Positions 42,407 to 51,517 of a stretch of DNA of 64,000 bases are shown here, in pieces. How positions within the stretch are numbered: position 1 is the stretch's first letter; the number at the start of each line of letters is the position of its first letter. The translations under genes and the position numbers were made by a program. The notes beneath the pieces were generated by a model that saw only the letters and a program-made list of their open reading frames with translations, was not told the DNA's origin and made no database searches. This DNA is from Infirmifilum sp. NZ (lineage in GTDB: Archaea; Thermoproteota; Thermoprotei; Thermofilales; Thermofilaceae): the NCBI RefSeq assembly GCF_022693705.1, contig NZ_CP094288.1:1754526-1818525 (forward strand), given 5' to 3'.

Positions 42407-44320
42407 TCACCTCTCCCCCTCTATTGAGGATAGGATCCTCGTGATAGCGCTCGTGTCGAAACCTGTGAGGGTTGCGACAGTCTCGGCTCCGAGCAGCGGC
42501 ACGAGGGTGTTTCTGAGACCTTCAATGTACTTCTCAAGCCTCTTAACCTCCGCCTCCGCGTCGAGCTTCCTCTGAATGTACATCTGAACCATCTGCTGGT
42601 AAATACCCGCAGTCGTCTTCCTCTCATCCTTCGTCCTTCTGGAGTCAACCACTTTCGTGCCGAGCTCCAGGGCCCTGTCCTCTATCTTATCTGCGTACTC
42701 GTTAAGGAGACCCATGTAGCCCTTCACCACGGGTAGGAGCAGCCTCTTCATGTAGATACCCTCCCCCGGCGGGATAACCGAGCCGCACCGACCGCACCTG
42801 ATAGTCGGCTCCTCGAACAGAGACTCCTTGCGGACTTCGATCATCTCGTCGGCTCCCGTCGCCACCAGCGAAAAGTACCTCAAACCCTGCCGGTACCCCT
42901 CCTCCATTTCCTTGAGCTCGGCTTTCTTGGAGACGCCAGGTAGGGGGAGAAGCCTGTAGCTCTTCTCGACGAGCTCTGACCACCTCTTCCCCACCTCCTC
43001 TGCGGCAACCGGATACGGGCTAACAATGTCAGGGTCCTCGTTAACGCCACCCAGAACCCGAGCAAAAACCCACCTCCTGAAATCCAGCTCGGCCATGTAC
43101 CTGTCTATGTACGTCTCAGCGCACCTCGGGCAGAAGATCACGTTGTGCCAGAACATGAGCAGCGTCGGGCTCATAGGCACGGTGACCTCGATAAGCTCCT
43201 TGACAGCCTCCTCCACAAGGCTCGCGTAAATGTCGCTCCTCTCCTCGAGCTGCCTAGCCTCCTCGATAAAGCGCGAAATGTCCCTTAAAGTCTTCACGGT
43301 AGCTTCAATGCTCTCGAGTTCGGCGAATTGCCCGACAACTCTATCCAAGTCGTCTCTAGTAAATCTCCCCTCAGGAAGCCCCGGTTGAAGCTTAACCTCA
43401 CCCCCCAGAGCCTTATCCACAAGCTTCGCCACATCCTCCCCAGCTCCCTCCAGCCCCAGCAAGACCTCCTCCTCCTCGATCGACGAAAGCATCCTCGTAG
43501 TAGCCTCCTCCACGGCCTCCCTGAGAAGCTCCTCGGGGCTCCTTGTGGAGAGAACCTTCTCCCAGAGCTTCATCTCCGAGAGGGCCCTATACACCTTGTA
43601 GCCCGCGTCCTTCTCCCGCAAGATCCCCTCTACGTATATTTCCTCACCCGCCTGAAGCCTTTCAAAACCCTCTGACAGCGCGCTTCTATCAGCAACGTAC
43701 GAAAGCCTGACCCTTTCACCCTCAGACCACGGCGCGACCATAACACACCCAGCCGCGTCTTCCAGCCTGTAGACGCCAACCGGAACATAAACCTTGAAAG
43801 CCTCAACCCTAACCTCCGGTACGCTGAAACTCCTTATCCTCTTCCCCAGCTCCCCGATCTCTCTGAAAATATTATCCAGAGTCTTACTTAACGCGTCCTT
43901 TTCATTCTTCAGCCTCACTAACTCTTTTTGGATGCTCAGCACCCTAGAATGCTGAGAGAATGCATACACCAAGGCTATTAATGAAACCAAGAACATGAAA
44001 ACGCCAACATCAGCGGCCCTGCTCGCCATGAATAGCAGTGTCAGCAGTAAAAACAAAGCCCCAACCAAACCTGAGAAAAGCCTGTAAGTCTCCGCCGTGG
44101 CGAGCTCCTGCACGTAGCGATTAGACAGCTCGTCGATCTCTCTTATCCTCTTCTTCGCCTCTCTCCCCCTCCTCTCCAGGTCCCTGAGCCTGCTCTTAAG
44201 CTCCCGGTACTCCATTAAAACAGCTCTGAACTTGTTTGAGATTATAGAGGTTGCGCGTTCAACGACGTCGTCCTCGTAAGCTAGCAGGGAATTAGGGAGA
44301 ACTAAGCTCTCCCTCGCCAT
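42407..44320 (-). CDS. Membrane coiled-coil protein with two CxxC motifs, first gene of the kinase operon
   Basis: 637 residues. An N-terminal coiled coil (25-65), then two adjacent membrane helices (LVGALFLLLTLLFMAS and VGVFMFLVSLIALVYAF), and a second coiled coil (RLKNEKDALSKTLDNIF). After that comes a large cytoplasmic region with two zinc-type CxxC sites: VIFCPRCAETYIDRY (about 400) and TIRCGRCGSVIPPGEG (about 525). A final helical pair ends the protein. The ATG at 44320 has a TATA element TTTTTATATTG 15-25 nt upstream (44334-44345). Function unknown. It is likely the membrane anchor of the kinase/scaffold complex encoded by the following genes. Confidence 0.7.
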   Translation of the reverse strand: MARESLVLPNSLLAYEDDVVERATSIISNKFRAVLMEYRELKSRLRDLERRGREAKKRIREIDELSNRYVQELATAETYRLFSGLVGALFLLLTLLFMASRAADVGVFMFLVSLIALVYAFSQHSRVLSIQKELVRLKNEKDALSKTLDNIFREIGELGKRIRSFSVPEVRVEAFKVYVPVGVYRLEDAAGCVMVAPWSEGERVRLSYVADRSALSEGFERLQAGEEIYVEGILREKDAGYKVYRALSEMKLWEKVLSTRSPEELLREAVEEATTRMLSSIEEEEVLLGLEGAGEDVAKLVDKALGGEVKLQPGLPEGRFTRDDLDRVVGQFAELESIEATVKTLRDISRFIEEARQLEERSDIYASLVEEAVKELIEVTVPMSPTLLMFWHNVIFCPRCAETYIDRYMAELDFRRWVFARVLGGVNEDPDIVSPYPVAAEEVGKRWSELVEKSYRLLPLPGVSKKAELKEMEEGYRQGLRYFSLVATGADEMIEVRKESLFEEPTIRCGRCGSVIPPGEGIYMKRLLLPVVKGYMGLLNEYADKIEDRALELGTKVVDSRRTKDERKTTAGIYQQMVQMYIQRKLDAEAEVKRLEKYIEGLRNTLVPLLGAETVATLTGFDTSAITRILSSIEGER

Positions 44321-44628
44321 GTTTATTACAGTTCAATATAAAAATTTAAGCATTACCCCGCCCCCAAAAATAGTAAGTTCAAAAACCGGAACTCCCCCAG
44401 AGCAGAGGCAATTTACCAAATATAAGCTCATTCATTAAATCCTAAAATCTACTTCAAAAAAGATAGAGAGTCTGTGAAGGTCGGCAGGTGTGAAACTGAT
44501 AGGCGTAAGAAAGATCAACTCCGTTCTGCCGGTATTGACCTCAAGCCTAAAGGAATTACACGTCCAAGCAACTGGCGCACAAACAAATTCCGAAGACAGC
44601 CTGCCCCAGAAAGATTAAATAGCAATTT
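44321..44628. other. Divergent intergenic region, 308 nt
   Basis: It contains the minus-strand TATA (44334-44345) for the kinase operon and a plus-strand TATA candidate TTAAATA (44613-44619) for the surface protein. Between them, around 44480-44550, GGTCGGCAG and CTGCCGGT can pair at a distance of about 50 nt. No gene, tRNA or repeat array is seen. Confidence 0.4.
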
Positions 44629-46590
44629 TTGCGACCCTTAACAGAGGCATGGCGAAAAAATTTGCGCCTCATCCTCGTCATATTCCTCTTCGTTATGCAC
44701 TTTCTCCTAGTTACAGCTATGGGCCAGCCGGCAAGCTGCCCCTCCTTTACCCGTTATCGGGGCAACGAGATCAGACTCCACGTCGACAGCAGGTACGCGG
44801 AGGTTACAGCGTGGTTCACCCCCGTCGACCTGGACTGGGCTACTTTTCGCGCCCAGTGCTTCGACCCAGACCCCTCATACTGGTACAGCGGCCTCCTAAA
44901 CAGGGTCACAGGCATGTTCGCCCTCAGCCAGGCTCAGCTTCTCGGCTACGGGGCCAGCGACTCCTCGAGGCAGGTCTACGTCGCGGTGGGCTTCTACTTC
45001 TCCTGGTCGAGCTACTACAGCGAGGATGACGGCGTCCTGAAGTTCAGGGACGTGTTCAAGCCAGGCGGCGGCTACTTCGACGAGGTGCACGTCTACTCCG
45101 ACAAGCCGGTCTACGGGTGGGAGCCCACTCCAACCCGCTACACGAGCCAGGAGGCCCACTGGCTCAACCCGAGCTACAGCGCCGCGCCGTCCTGGTACAT
45201 CGTGTACCTCTGGCCCGTCCCCAAGGTGACGGTGAGGGTAGAGGGCCTGCCCTCGTCGTACAGCGTCCAGCTGAGTATCGACGGCAAGCCGGTGGGTTAC
45301 GTCCGCGGGGGGAACAGCCAGGTGTTCAGGGTCAGCGGCGCGAATGTTAGCGTCGGCGTGCAGCCCGTCGTAGACGTCGATGAGAAAACAAGGTACCGCG
45401 TCGACCGGGACACTATCTCCGCCAGCGCGGGGGGAGAGGCTGTGTTCCGCTACTACAGGGAGTTCCTCGTGCGCACCGATACCTCCCCCTCAGGCGTGGA
45501 AATCACCGTCGGAGGGGCGTCGTGCAGAACGCCCTGCTCTACTTGGGTCAGGGAGGGAGACACGCTGAGCGTAACCGTGCCGGAGAGGGCACTTGAGAGC
45601 TCCTTGTCAACCACCAGAACTTACTACGCTTTCACGGGGTGGAGCGACGGGTCCAGCGAGCGTAGCAGGTACATTACGATCCAGACCCCCTTGAGCATCA
45701 CCGCGTCCTATACGAGGGTGACAGAGCACTACGTGAGCGTTGTAGCGAGCCCGCCTGAGGCTTCAAGGGGTGTTTCGGGGTCGGGCTGGTACCGCGAGGG
45801 CTCTGTGGCCACGTTAAGGGCGAACGAGACAATACAGGTCAGCGACTACGAGAGGCTCAGGTTCCTCGGGTGGTCCACCGGAGAGACTTCCGGGCTCATA
45901 ACCAAGGCCGTCAACTCACCCCTCAGCATAGAGGCTAGGTATGAGCGGGAGTACAGGGTTGAGGTGCGGAGCGACTTTGGGGTCGTGTTCGGCTCAGGCT
46001 GGTACCGCAGTGGCGATGAAGCAAGGGTGGGGTTGGAGGGCCTCAAGGACGGCTACTACTACAGCCCCGACGGGAAGGCTAGGTACAGGTTCCAGGGCTG
46101 GAGGGTTCTGAGGAGTAGCATCCAGCCTCCCAGCACCCCCATCCTCGCGCTCAAGGTAGACGGCCCGGTAATCCTCCAGGCAGAGTTCGGGTCACCAGAG
46201 TACTACGTCTGTGTAGACGGGAACTGCGAGTTCCTGAGCGAAGGGTCAGCGATATCCCCGCGGGAAGATGAGCCAATACTCGGAGGCCTTATGAGAAAGG
46301 TGTTCGAGGGCTATCTAGACCCTTTCGGGAGGAACCTCGGGCGTAGCCCTGCGGTGAACGGTCCTATGGTGTTGTCTAGCGCGTACAGGACTGAAGTCAA
46401 CTGGCCGCTAACGGTGGCGGTAGCGCTCATTGTTGCGGTGTCTTTTCTGGCCGTGCCTCTGAGCAAAAGAAGAAGTAAGACCAGTGAAAGCACCGTGGAG
46501 AGGAAGAAAGAAGAAAAAATAGAGGAGTTGACGAAAGAAATAGAATCCCTCGAGGAGGAGCTCAAAAAGAAGTTCACCGGGAAGGAGTAG
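44629..46590 (+). CDS. Large surface protein with InlB/Flg_new_2-type repeats and C-terminal membrane anchor
   Basis: 653 residues. A signal peptide (LRLILVIFLFVMHFLLVTAMG) leads an extracellular domain with aromatic-rich N-terminal part (about 35-210). Three or four beta repeats follow, of the type found in bacterial surface proteins (YAFTGWSDGSSERSRYI, LRFLGWSTGETSGLIT, YRFQGWRVLRSSIQP: each a GW motif after a strand). Near the end are a membrane helix (WPLTVAVALIVAVSFLAVPL) and a charged cytoplasmic coiled coil (KKEEKIEELTKEIESLEEEL). The start is uncertain: TTG 44629 is nearly too close to the TATA at 44613-44619, and TTG 44662 is an alternative. The cytoplasmic coiled coil could signal to the intracellular scaffold proteins. 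Confidence 0.75.
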   Translation: MRPLTEAWRKNLRLILVIFLFVMHFLLVTAMGQPASCPSFTRYRGNEIRLHVDSRYAEVTAWFTPVDLDWATFRAQCFDPDPSYWYSGLLNRVTGMFALSQAQLLGYGASDSSRQVYVAVGFYFSWSSYYSEDDGVLKFRDVFKPGGGYFDEVHVYSDKPVYGWEPTPTRYTSQEAHWLNPSYSAAPSWYIVYLWPVPKVTVRVEGLPSSYSVQLSIDGKPVGYVRGGNSQVFRVSGANVSVGVQPVVDVDEKTRYRVDRDTISASAGGEAVFRYYREFLVRTDTSPSGVEITVGGASCRTPCSTWVREGDTLSVTVPERALESSLSTTRTYYAFTGWSDGSSERSRYITIQTPLSITASYTRVTEHYVSVVASPPEASRGVSGSGWYREGSVATLRANETIQVSDYERLRFLGWSTGETSGLITKAVNSPLSIEARYEREYRVEVRSDFGVVFGSGWYRSGDEARVGLEGLKDGYYYSPDGKARYRFQGWRVLRSSIQPPSTPILALKVDGPVILQAEFGSPEYYVCVDGNCEFLSEGSAISPREDEPILGGLMRKVFEGYLDPFGRNLGRSPAVNGPMVLSSAYRTEVNWPLTVAVALIVAVSFLAVPLSKRRSKTSESTVERKKEEKIEELTKEIESLEEELKKKFTGKE

Positions 46591-46602
46591 ACGACCCTCT
46601 AA

Positions 46603-47139
46603 GTAGATGTAAACCTGACGCCGTTAGGCTTAGCCCACCTGCAAACTTCAGGAGCTTCCCGTATCGAGAAAGATATCGAGCAGGGCGCGATTACCCTTAA
46701 AGATTTTGAGAGCTTATTTGACGAATCTCTTGGAAATGGTGAACTTGAAATTTGCCTGGACGGTATTAGGGTTTACAACCTGATAGCCAAACCGCCCGAG
46801 GTGATCACGGGATTTCCATTCTTAATAATTATTCGCGGCATTAAACCTAGTAGTTCGTCAAATCTCACCGGGTCACCCTATTTGTCGCGCTCAAATGATG
46901 ATACCTATTTTGTGTTTTTGTACCAAGATTTGCTTATACCTTCGTATCATAATGTAACTGTTAGTGTTGCTAGCTTTGATGTGGTAACGAGCTGGGAAAT
47001 CGTCGTTGTTAAAGGAAAACGTGTTGAAACGATCTTCGGCGGTTTGGGAACACTCGTTATAGTACTGATTACCTCTGTATTTATCACAAGGTTCAAAAAG
47101 GGTACTCGTGTTCAGGAAGAGCCCATAGATTTTGGGTGA
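46603..47139 (+). pseudogene. Membrane-anchored surface protein lacking a start codon (5'-truncated?)
   Basis: One frame stays open from 46603 to the stop at 47139 (178 codons) and reads protein-like throughout: LTPLGLAHLQTSGASRIEKDI, LKDFESLFDESLGNGELEICL, VYNLIAKPPEV, then two Asn-x-Thr/Ser sites (NLTGS, NVTVS) and a membrane helix (GTLVIVLITSVFITRF) with a charged tail. No ATG, GTG or TTG occurs in the first 66 codons. GTG 46801 would discard the well-formed N-terminal part. Either the 5' end is lost or an unusual start (for example CTG) is used. It is more AT-rich than its neighbours, possibly a transferred or decaying gene. Confidence 0.55.
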
Positions 47140-47214
47140 ATTTTCCCCGGAGGAGTTTGAGGATCACAAGTAGGCTCGCATCGATAACTTTTTAAGTATA
47201 AGTTTCATAAATAA

Positions 47215-47583
47215 ATGAATAGTATGGGAAGCATGCTGTTAGCCATTCTTGTCGGCGCGCTTCTCGAATCGATTCTCGGGAATTTACAGATAATTGGAGA
47301 CCTAATAGCTGGACTAGTTACCGGTTTCATAGCTGGCAATGATATCGGGAAAGGAGCACTCGCCGGTTTCATCGCAGGCCTCCTAGGGGGGCTTGCTCTC
47401 GGCATTCTAATAATACTGCTCCTACCAATACTCGGTCCATATCTAGGCCCCTTCGCATCCTTAATCCCGATATTGGCTCTAATCCCAATAGTTCTCGCTA
47501 TTAAAGGAGCCGTTATCATGGCTATTGGTGGCGCGCTAGGCTCTTACCTTAACGGCTTCATGAAGCCGAAACAAGCGAAGTAA
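47215..47583 (+). CDS. Gly-rich polytopic small membrane protein
   Basis: 122 residues, four hydrophobic segments rich in Gly (LAILVGALLESILGN, LIAGLVTGFIAGN, ALAGFIAGLLGGLALGILIILLLPI, LIPIVLAIKGAVIMAIGGAL), ending KPKQAK. The pattern resembles small DUF5518-type archaeal membrane proteins. The ATG at 47215 follows a TATA element TTTAAGTATA (47191-47200) by 14-24 nt, leaderless. ATG 47224 is an alternative. Function unknown. Confidence 0.6.
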   Translation: MNSMGSMLLAILVGALLESILGNLQIIGDLIAGLVTGFIAGNDIGKGALAGFIAGLLGGLALGILIILLLPILGPYLGPFASLIPILALIPIVLAIKGAVIMAIGGALGSYLNGFMKPKQAK

Positions 47584-47723
47584 ACGATTTTTAGGATAGA
47601 TACTGTACGTATTTTTGTGTATAAACACTGAGTATATATCTACTATTATGCAAGTTTAAGATTAGTCATTTAACAATACTTCTCGATGTCAAGGTTAAGT
47701 AAAATACAAAGTCCTTGAGTTTA

Positions 47724-48335
47724 TCAGGCCCTTGCCATAGTTAAGTACATTCTCTCTCTCTTCAATTCCAGCTCTTTGATTTTGTTCTCAACATCGTTTA
47801 AGTTCCTTGAAAGAATATCTCTCTCTTTCTCATCGGTTGTAGTGTAAAGCTTCCTCATTATCTCGGCACGGATGCTTTTGAGGTTCTGTAGCTCGCCCTC
47901 AATCTCCTTAAGCTCCGTCGAGATGAGGGCTGGAGGCTGCGCCTGCGGTTGAGACATAGCTTGAGGAGCTTGTGGCATTGCTAACTGCGGGGCTTGCTGT
48001 GCCTGTGGGGTAGCAGGTTGCAACTGTGGCAACCTTTTTTCAAGGATCTCAGCTATTTTCCTCTCAAGGTCGGCTTCGCTTGAAGGCGGCGGTTGCTGAG
48101 GGATCGCGCCCTGGGCTTTAAGTCTATTCAGCTCCTCCCTGAGCGCCCTGATAGCCTCTTCCTCAGACATTTCGCCTTTCTGAACACGAGTTGCTAGTGA
48201 TGCGACAGCGTTGACCAGAAGCGGGTATGCTGTCTGCGACATAAATGCGTATAGGAGGCCCCGGGCAGCCTCGGTTCCAAGAGTTTTAACAAGAACCTTA
48301 CTTACCTTCCCCCAGTCGATCTCCTCACTACTCAA
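47724..48335 (-). CDS. Pro/Gln-rich coiled-coil protein
   Basis: 203 residues. A helical N-terminus (KVLVKTLGTEAARGLLYAF) leads to RVQKGEMSEEEAIRALREELNRL, which looks like a SHOCT-type motif. A Pro/Gln/Ala-rich linker (about 80-140) follows, then a C-terminal coiled coil (LKEIEGELQNLKSIRAEIM; ENKIKELELKRERM). Flexible linker plus coiled coil suggest an adaptor. The TTG start at 48335 has GTTTTTAAAG as a TATA element 18-27 nt upstream (48353-48362). No family recognised. Confidence 0.6.
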   Translation of the reverse strand: MSSEEIDWGKVSKVLVKTLGTEAARGLLYAFMSQTAYPLLVNAVASLATRVQKGEMSEEEAIRALREELNRLKAQGAIPQQPPPSSEADLERKIAEILEKRLPQLQPATPQAQQAPQLAMPQAPQAMSQPQAQPPALISTELKEIEGELQNLKSIRAEIMRKLYTTTDEKERDILSRNLNDVENKIKELELKRERMYLTMARA

Positions 48336-48431
48336 CTATCTGCACCAATTGTTACTTTAAAAACTTACTTAAAAACATTTCTCAGATTCATTGGAAATTT
48401 TTAGGAGTGTAATGACGCGACCGACCTTAAA

Positions 48432-48881
48432 TTATTGAGTTTGCCTTACCTTCAGAGCGGCTATCTTTTTCTTCAACTCGGAGTAGCTACTGTAGTCGAT
48501 TTTCCCCGTGAGGAGCAATTCCTCAAGCTCCTCCTCCATTTTCCGAAGCTCCTCCGCAGTGGCCTCTCTCTTCCTCCCCTCAAGGTACGCCGCCAGCAGA
48601 GTTCCAGCTATAGCCGCCCCAACTAGCCCCCCCACAACAACCTTCTCTTGGTCGACCTTTACGTTGCCCAAGGGAGTCGGAACAGAAAACTTCTTCCGTG
48701 CTCTACTCGTCACCTTCTGCTTTAGCCAGTCCGCTAGGAGAAAGCCGCCAAGAGCCAAAAACACAAGCGAGAGAGTGGGGAACGGTGCCGCGAAGTTAGA
48801 GATAACCCACGGGTATAAGCCACCAATTGAAAGGATGAGGAAGATGACAGCTAGTAGTAGCTTTATGCTCACAAAGACCAC
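48432..48881 (-). CDS. Membrane protein with C-terminal SHOCT-like motif
   Basis: 149 residues: two N-terminal membrane helices (IKLLLAVIFLILSIGGLYPWV and LSLVFLALGGFLLADWL), a short linker with a glycine-rich hydrophobic third segment (VVVGGLVGAAIAGTLLAAYL), then a charged helix and the SHOCT-like pattern LEELLLTGKIDYSSYSELKKKI. The same C-terminal plan (Gly-rich helix then SHOCT) recurs at 56805-57053 and at the end of the subtilase. GTG start at 48881. Its role is probably docking at the membrane. Confidence 0.65.
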   Translation of the reverse strand: MVFVSIKLLLAVIFLILSIGGLYPWVISNFAAPFPTLSLVFLALGGFLLADWLKQKVTSRARKKFSVPTPLGNVKVDQEKVVVGGLVGAAIAGTLLAAYLEGRKREATAEELRKMEEELEELLLTGKIDYSSYSELKKKIAALKVRQTQ

Positions 48882-48966
48882 CTAAGAATACTCTTGACTC
48901 TTCTAAATATACTTTTTTATCAGGAGACGGGAAGGTATAAATTCAAGCCCCGCTGAGTGAATTTGG

Positions 48967-49290
48967 ATGTGCATGGCAGGAGATCTGATATGCCTGAGCT
49001 TAACTGGCTTTTTAGAACTATTAGACGACGTCCGGAAGAAACGCATAATCGAAAAGCTAAGGGTGTCCTCTCTTGAGGAAGCCGCAGAGCGTATCAAAGC
49101 GTTGGCAGGTAAGCGGATCTTCATACACTTTAAAGAAGGTGTAAGCATCATCGAGGGCGTCAACTATCTGCACGTCTTTCCCGAGCTGAATACCGCCTCA
49201 GCGGAGGTTTCAGCGGAGGATTTAGTCAGGATTCTTCTGAATGAAAACATTGAATATGTCGAAGAGGTTCCCGAAGCAACTCTCAGCTAA
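48967..49290 (+). CDS. Stand-alone I9 propeptide/inhibitor-like protein
   Basis: 107 residues or slightly fewer. The C-terminal 60 residues follow the beta-alpha-beta-beta-alpha-beta order of the inhibitor I9 domain that chaperones and inhibits subtilisins: KRIFIHFKEGV, EGVNYLHVFPELNTASAEVS, EDLVRILLNENIEYVEEV. The last segment closely follows the usual end of such propeptides (a strand reading V-x-x-V-E). It is encoded 75 nt upstream of a subtilase on the same strand. There is no signal peptide, like the subtilase. I infer a separate inhibitor or folding chaperone acting in trans. ATG 48973 is an alternative start. Confidence 0.55.
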   Translation: MCMAGDLICLSLTGFLELLDDVRKKRIIEKLRVSSLEEAAERIKALAGKRIFIHFKEGVSIIEGVNYLHVFPELNTASAEVSAEDLVRILLNENIEYVEEVPEATLS

Positions 49291-49365
49291 TATTAATCTT
49301 GTCTCAAATCCCTAAGCGAAAAGCTCATTAAACAATCAAGCAGACTTGAATTCAGATGAATTAGA

Positions 49366-50952
49366 ATGATTATTGATCCTAATGTACTATCCAGTGGAAG
49401 CGATTACTCCCGGGTTCTAATTCACGTAAAGGCGATCACCAGCGAAGTCCACGTCACATCGTTCAACTCGAAGCCAAGAGGAGTGGACATCGCGGAGGCC
49501 GTCGGGATAAAACCGTCTCTAGCCGAAAGCCTCAACCTTAGGCCCATACACTATTTCGGCCCCCTAGGTGTGCTGTCAGCGTTGCTATCTCCCCGAAATC
49601 TAAAGAGCTACCTCGACAGCTTACCCCGGAGCGTGGAGGCTGTAGAGAAAGCACCTGTAGCTTACGCCAGTTTAAACGTCTCGGTTCCGCTAATAGGCGG
49701 TGATTACACCTGGGAGAGCGGTTTCACCGGGAAGGGCGTGAGAGTCGCAGTCATAGACTCCGGAGTAGACAAAAGCCACCCCGATTTGCGTAGCAGGGTC
49801 GTGCAAGAGAAGAGCTTCACCCCGGAGCCGCCTGCAGACTATAACGGGCACGGCACGCACGTAGCGGGGATAATAGCCAGCAGCCACACAGTATACCGCG
49901 GGGTTGCGCCCGAGGCCGAAATAATCAACGCGAAAGCCCTAACTAGTAGCGGTTTTGGCTTCTCTGACGACATCATAGCCGCATACCTGTGGTCTGCCAG
50001 CGAGGCTAAAGCTGATGTAGTCAACATGAGCTTCGGCATCAGCTTCCCAACAAACTATGTCCCCGTAATCCTTGACAAGCTGGGCAGGTTCCTCAACAGC
50101 GAAGCTAAGAAAGGAAGACTTCTCTTCGCGGCGGCTGGCAACGCGGGCCCGGAACCCGGAACGATCGACTTCCCAGCGCTGGTTCCAGGAGTTATCGCCG
50201 TGGCCGCTACCGACAAAGGCGGGCGGGTGGCCCCCTACAGCGGTAGCGGAAGCGAGGAGCTGAAGATGCTGGTTGGAGAGCTGAAGCCGAACATCGCCGC
50301 ACCCGGTGGTCTGGGTTCGCAGGATGCTGAGCCTCAGGACAACATCATATCTTCCCTCACAACGCAGATCAGCGAGTACTATAAGAGTAAGCTTTCAGCG
50401 TGGATCATCGACGATCACCACGTGGCTATGGCTGGGACGAGCATGGCTGCCCCCCATGCGAGCGGTGCCGCAGCAGTGCTACTGAATAGGCTCCGGGAAC
50501 TCGGCCTAGACAACTACTCCGAGAGGTACCCGCTCGTATACGGCGCGCTCGCCGGGACTGCCAGAGACACTGGCGCTCCAGAGTACAGGCAAGGGCACGG
50601 CTTAATAAACCTGAGAGAAGCAGTAAGGCAGCTTGGGAAGCACAGGATCGACGTGCCCGAAATTCCACCCACCTTTAACGAAAAACTGGTAAAAATCGCC
50701 CAGAGACCTTCAAAAACAGCACGAGAAGACCTCGACGCCCAGCTCGTGGCAGCTCTCATCGGTGCAGGTGCAGGAATCCTAGTTGGAGCGTTGGCAGGCT
50801 TAGCCTTCGGTACCAGGGATAAAATAAAGGGGCTTCTCAACAAGTTGCAACTTGCGCAGACAGCCTACCAGGCTGGCCTCATAACCGCTGACGAGTACCA
50901 GCTTTACGCGCAGTACATCAGCGAAGAGATAAGGAAACTGCTGGGAAAATAA
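49366..50952 (+). CDS. Subtilisin-like serine protease (S8) without signal peptide, with C-terminal SHOCT-like tail
   Basis: 528 residues. The triad is complete: Asp in VAVIDSGVDKSHPDL, His in NGHGTHVAGIIASS, Ser in GTSMAAPHASGAAAVLL, with oxyanion Asn in AAGNAGPEPG. Residues 1-105 look like an N-terminal prodomain (LSPRNLKSYLDSLPRSVEAVEKAPV near its end). After the catalytic domain come a Gly-rich hydrophobic segment (VAALIGAGAGILVGALAGLAFG) and a SHOCT-like end (TAYQAGLITADEYQLYAQYI). With no signal peptide it is predicted to be cytoplasmic and attached to the membrane by its C-terminus, rare for S8 proteases. The gene after the I9-like protein. Confidence 0.9.
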   Translation: MIIDPNVLSSGSDYSRVLIHVKAITSEVHVTSFNSKPRGVDIAEAVGIKPSLAESLNLRPIHYFGPLGVLSALLSPRNLKSYLDSLPRSVEAVEKAPVAYASLNVSVPLIGGDYTWESGFTGKGVRVAVIDSGVDKSHPDLRSRVVQEKSFTPEPPADYNGHGTHVAGIIASSHTVYRGVAPEAEIINAKALTSSGFGFSDDIIAAYLWSASEAKADVVNMSFGISFPTNYVPVILDKLGRFLNSEAKKGRLLFAAAGNAGPEPGTIDFPALVPGVIAVAATDKGGRVAPYSGSGSEELKMLVGELKPNIAAPGGLGSQDAEPQDNIISSLTTQISEYYKSKLSAWIIDDHHVAMAGTSMAAPHASGAAAVLLNRLRELGLDNYSERYPLVYGALAGTARDTGAPEYRQGHGLINLREAVRQLGKHRIDVPEIPPTFNEKLVKIAQRPSKTAREDLDAQLVAALIGAGAGILVGALAGLAFGTRDKIKGLLNKLQLAQTAYQAGLITADEYQLYAQYISEEIRKLLGK

Positions 50953-51040
50953 TGCGAAATAGCAACAGTGCTTGGTCGTACTAGCTACTGAGAGTAAAGA
51001 CCGCTAGATTTTAATACAAATCCTTGATACTTTAAAAACG

Positions 51041-51433
51041 ATGGTTACCGTTCCCTTTATGACGAACGTTGTATACGACTTAGACGGCATCAAGGGTCCG
51101 AGATCCTTCAGGACAAAAAGAGGTATACCGGTAAGGATCTCGAAGATAGTTGGGGCCAAGGGGAAGATCAGTGTAACAGCCTCGAACTTCGTGGGGAGCG
51201 TTTCGCTAAAGTTGTACCTCGTGAGGGATGGCGCGGTTCTTCTCGAGGAAGGGTGGACAGCTTACTCGGCGATCTTCCCAACCACAGAGCAAAAGGATGT
51301 ATTCACCGAACACATAGTTAACTTTAATCTCCCAGAGAGTATAGAGGGGCTCTTAGTGCTCGAGATGGAAGCACGAGCATACATCGGAAGCCTCCGAATG
51401 GTAATACCCGATATCAGCGCAATTTACGAATAG
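51041..51433 (+). CDS. Small beta-rich protein, unknown
   Basis: 130 residues of alternating strands (KISVTASNFVGSVSLKLYLVRDG, EHIVNFNLPES, LLVLEMEARAYIGSLRMVI), suggestive of a beta sandwich. No signal peptide or membrane helix. ATG 51041 with ACTTTAAAAAC just upstream and ATTTTAATAC at 51008-51016 as the better-placed TATA. It lies between the subtilase and HD genes on the same strand. No family recognised. Confidence 0.6.
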   Translation: MVTVPFMTNVVYDLDGIKGPRSFRTKRGIPVRISKIVGAKGKISVTASNFVGSVSLKLYLVRDGAVLLEEGWTAYSAIFPTTEQKDVFTEHIVNFNLPESIEGLLVLEMEARAYIGSLRMVIPDISAIYE

Positions 51434-51517
51434 GATGTGAATTTTACCCCAGTCGCGGTTACATCCTTCTGTGCCTTAGAAAAATCTTTTCTTTCAGATA
51501 AACAGCTTTTTTAAACC

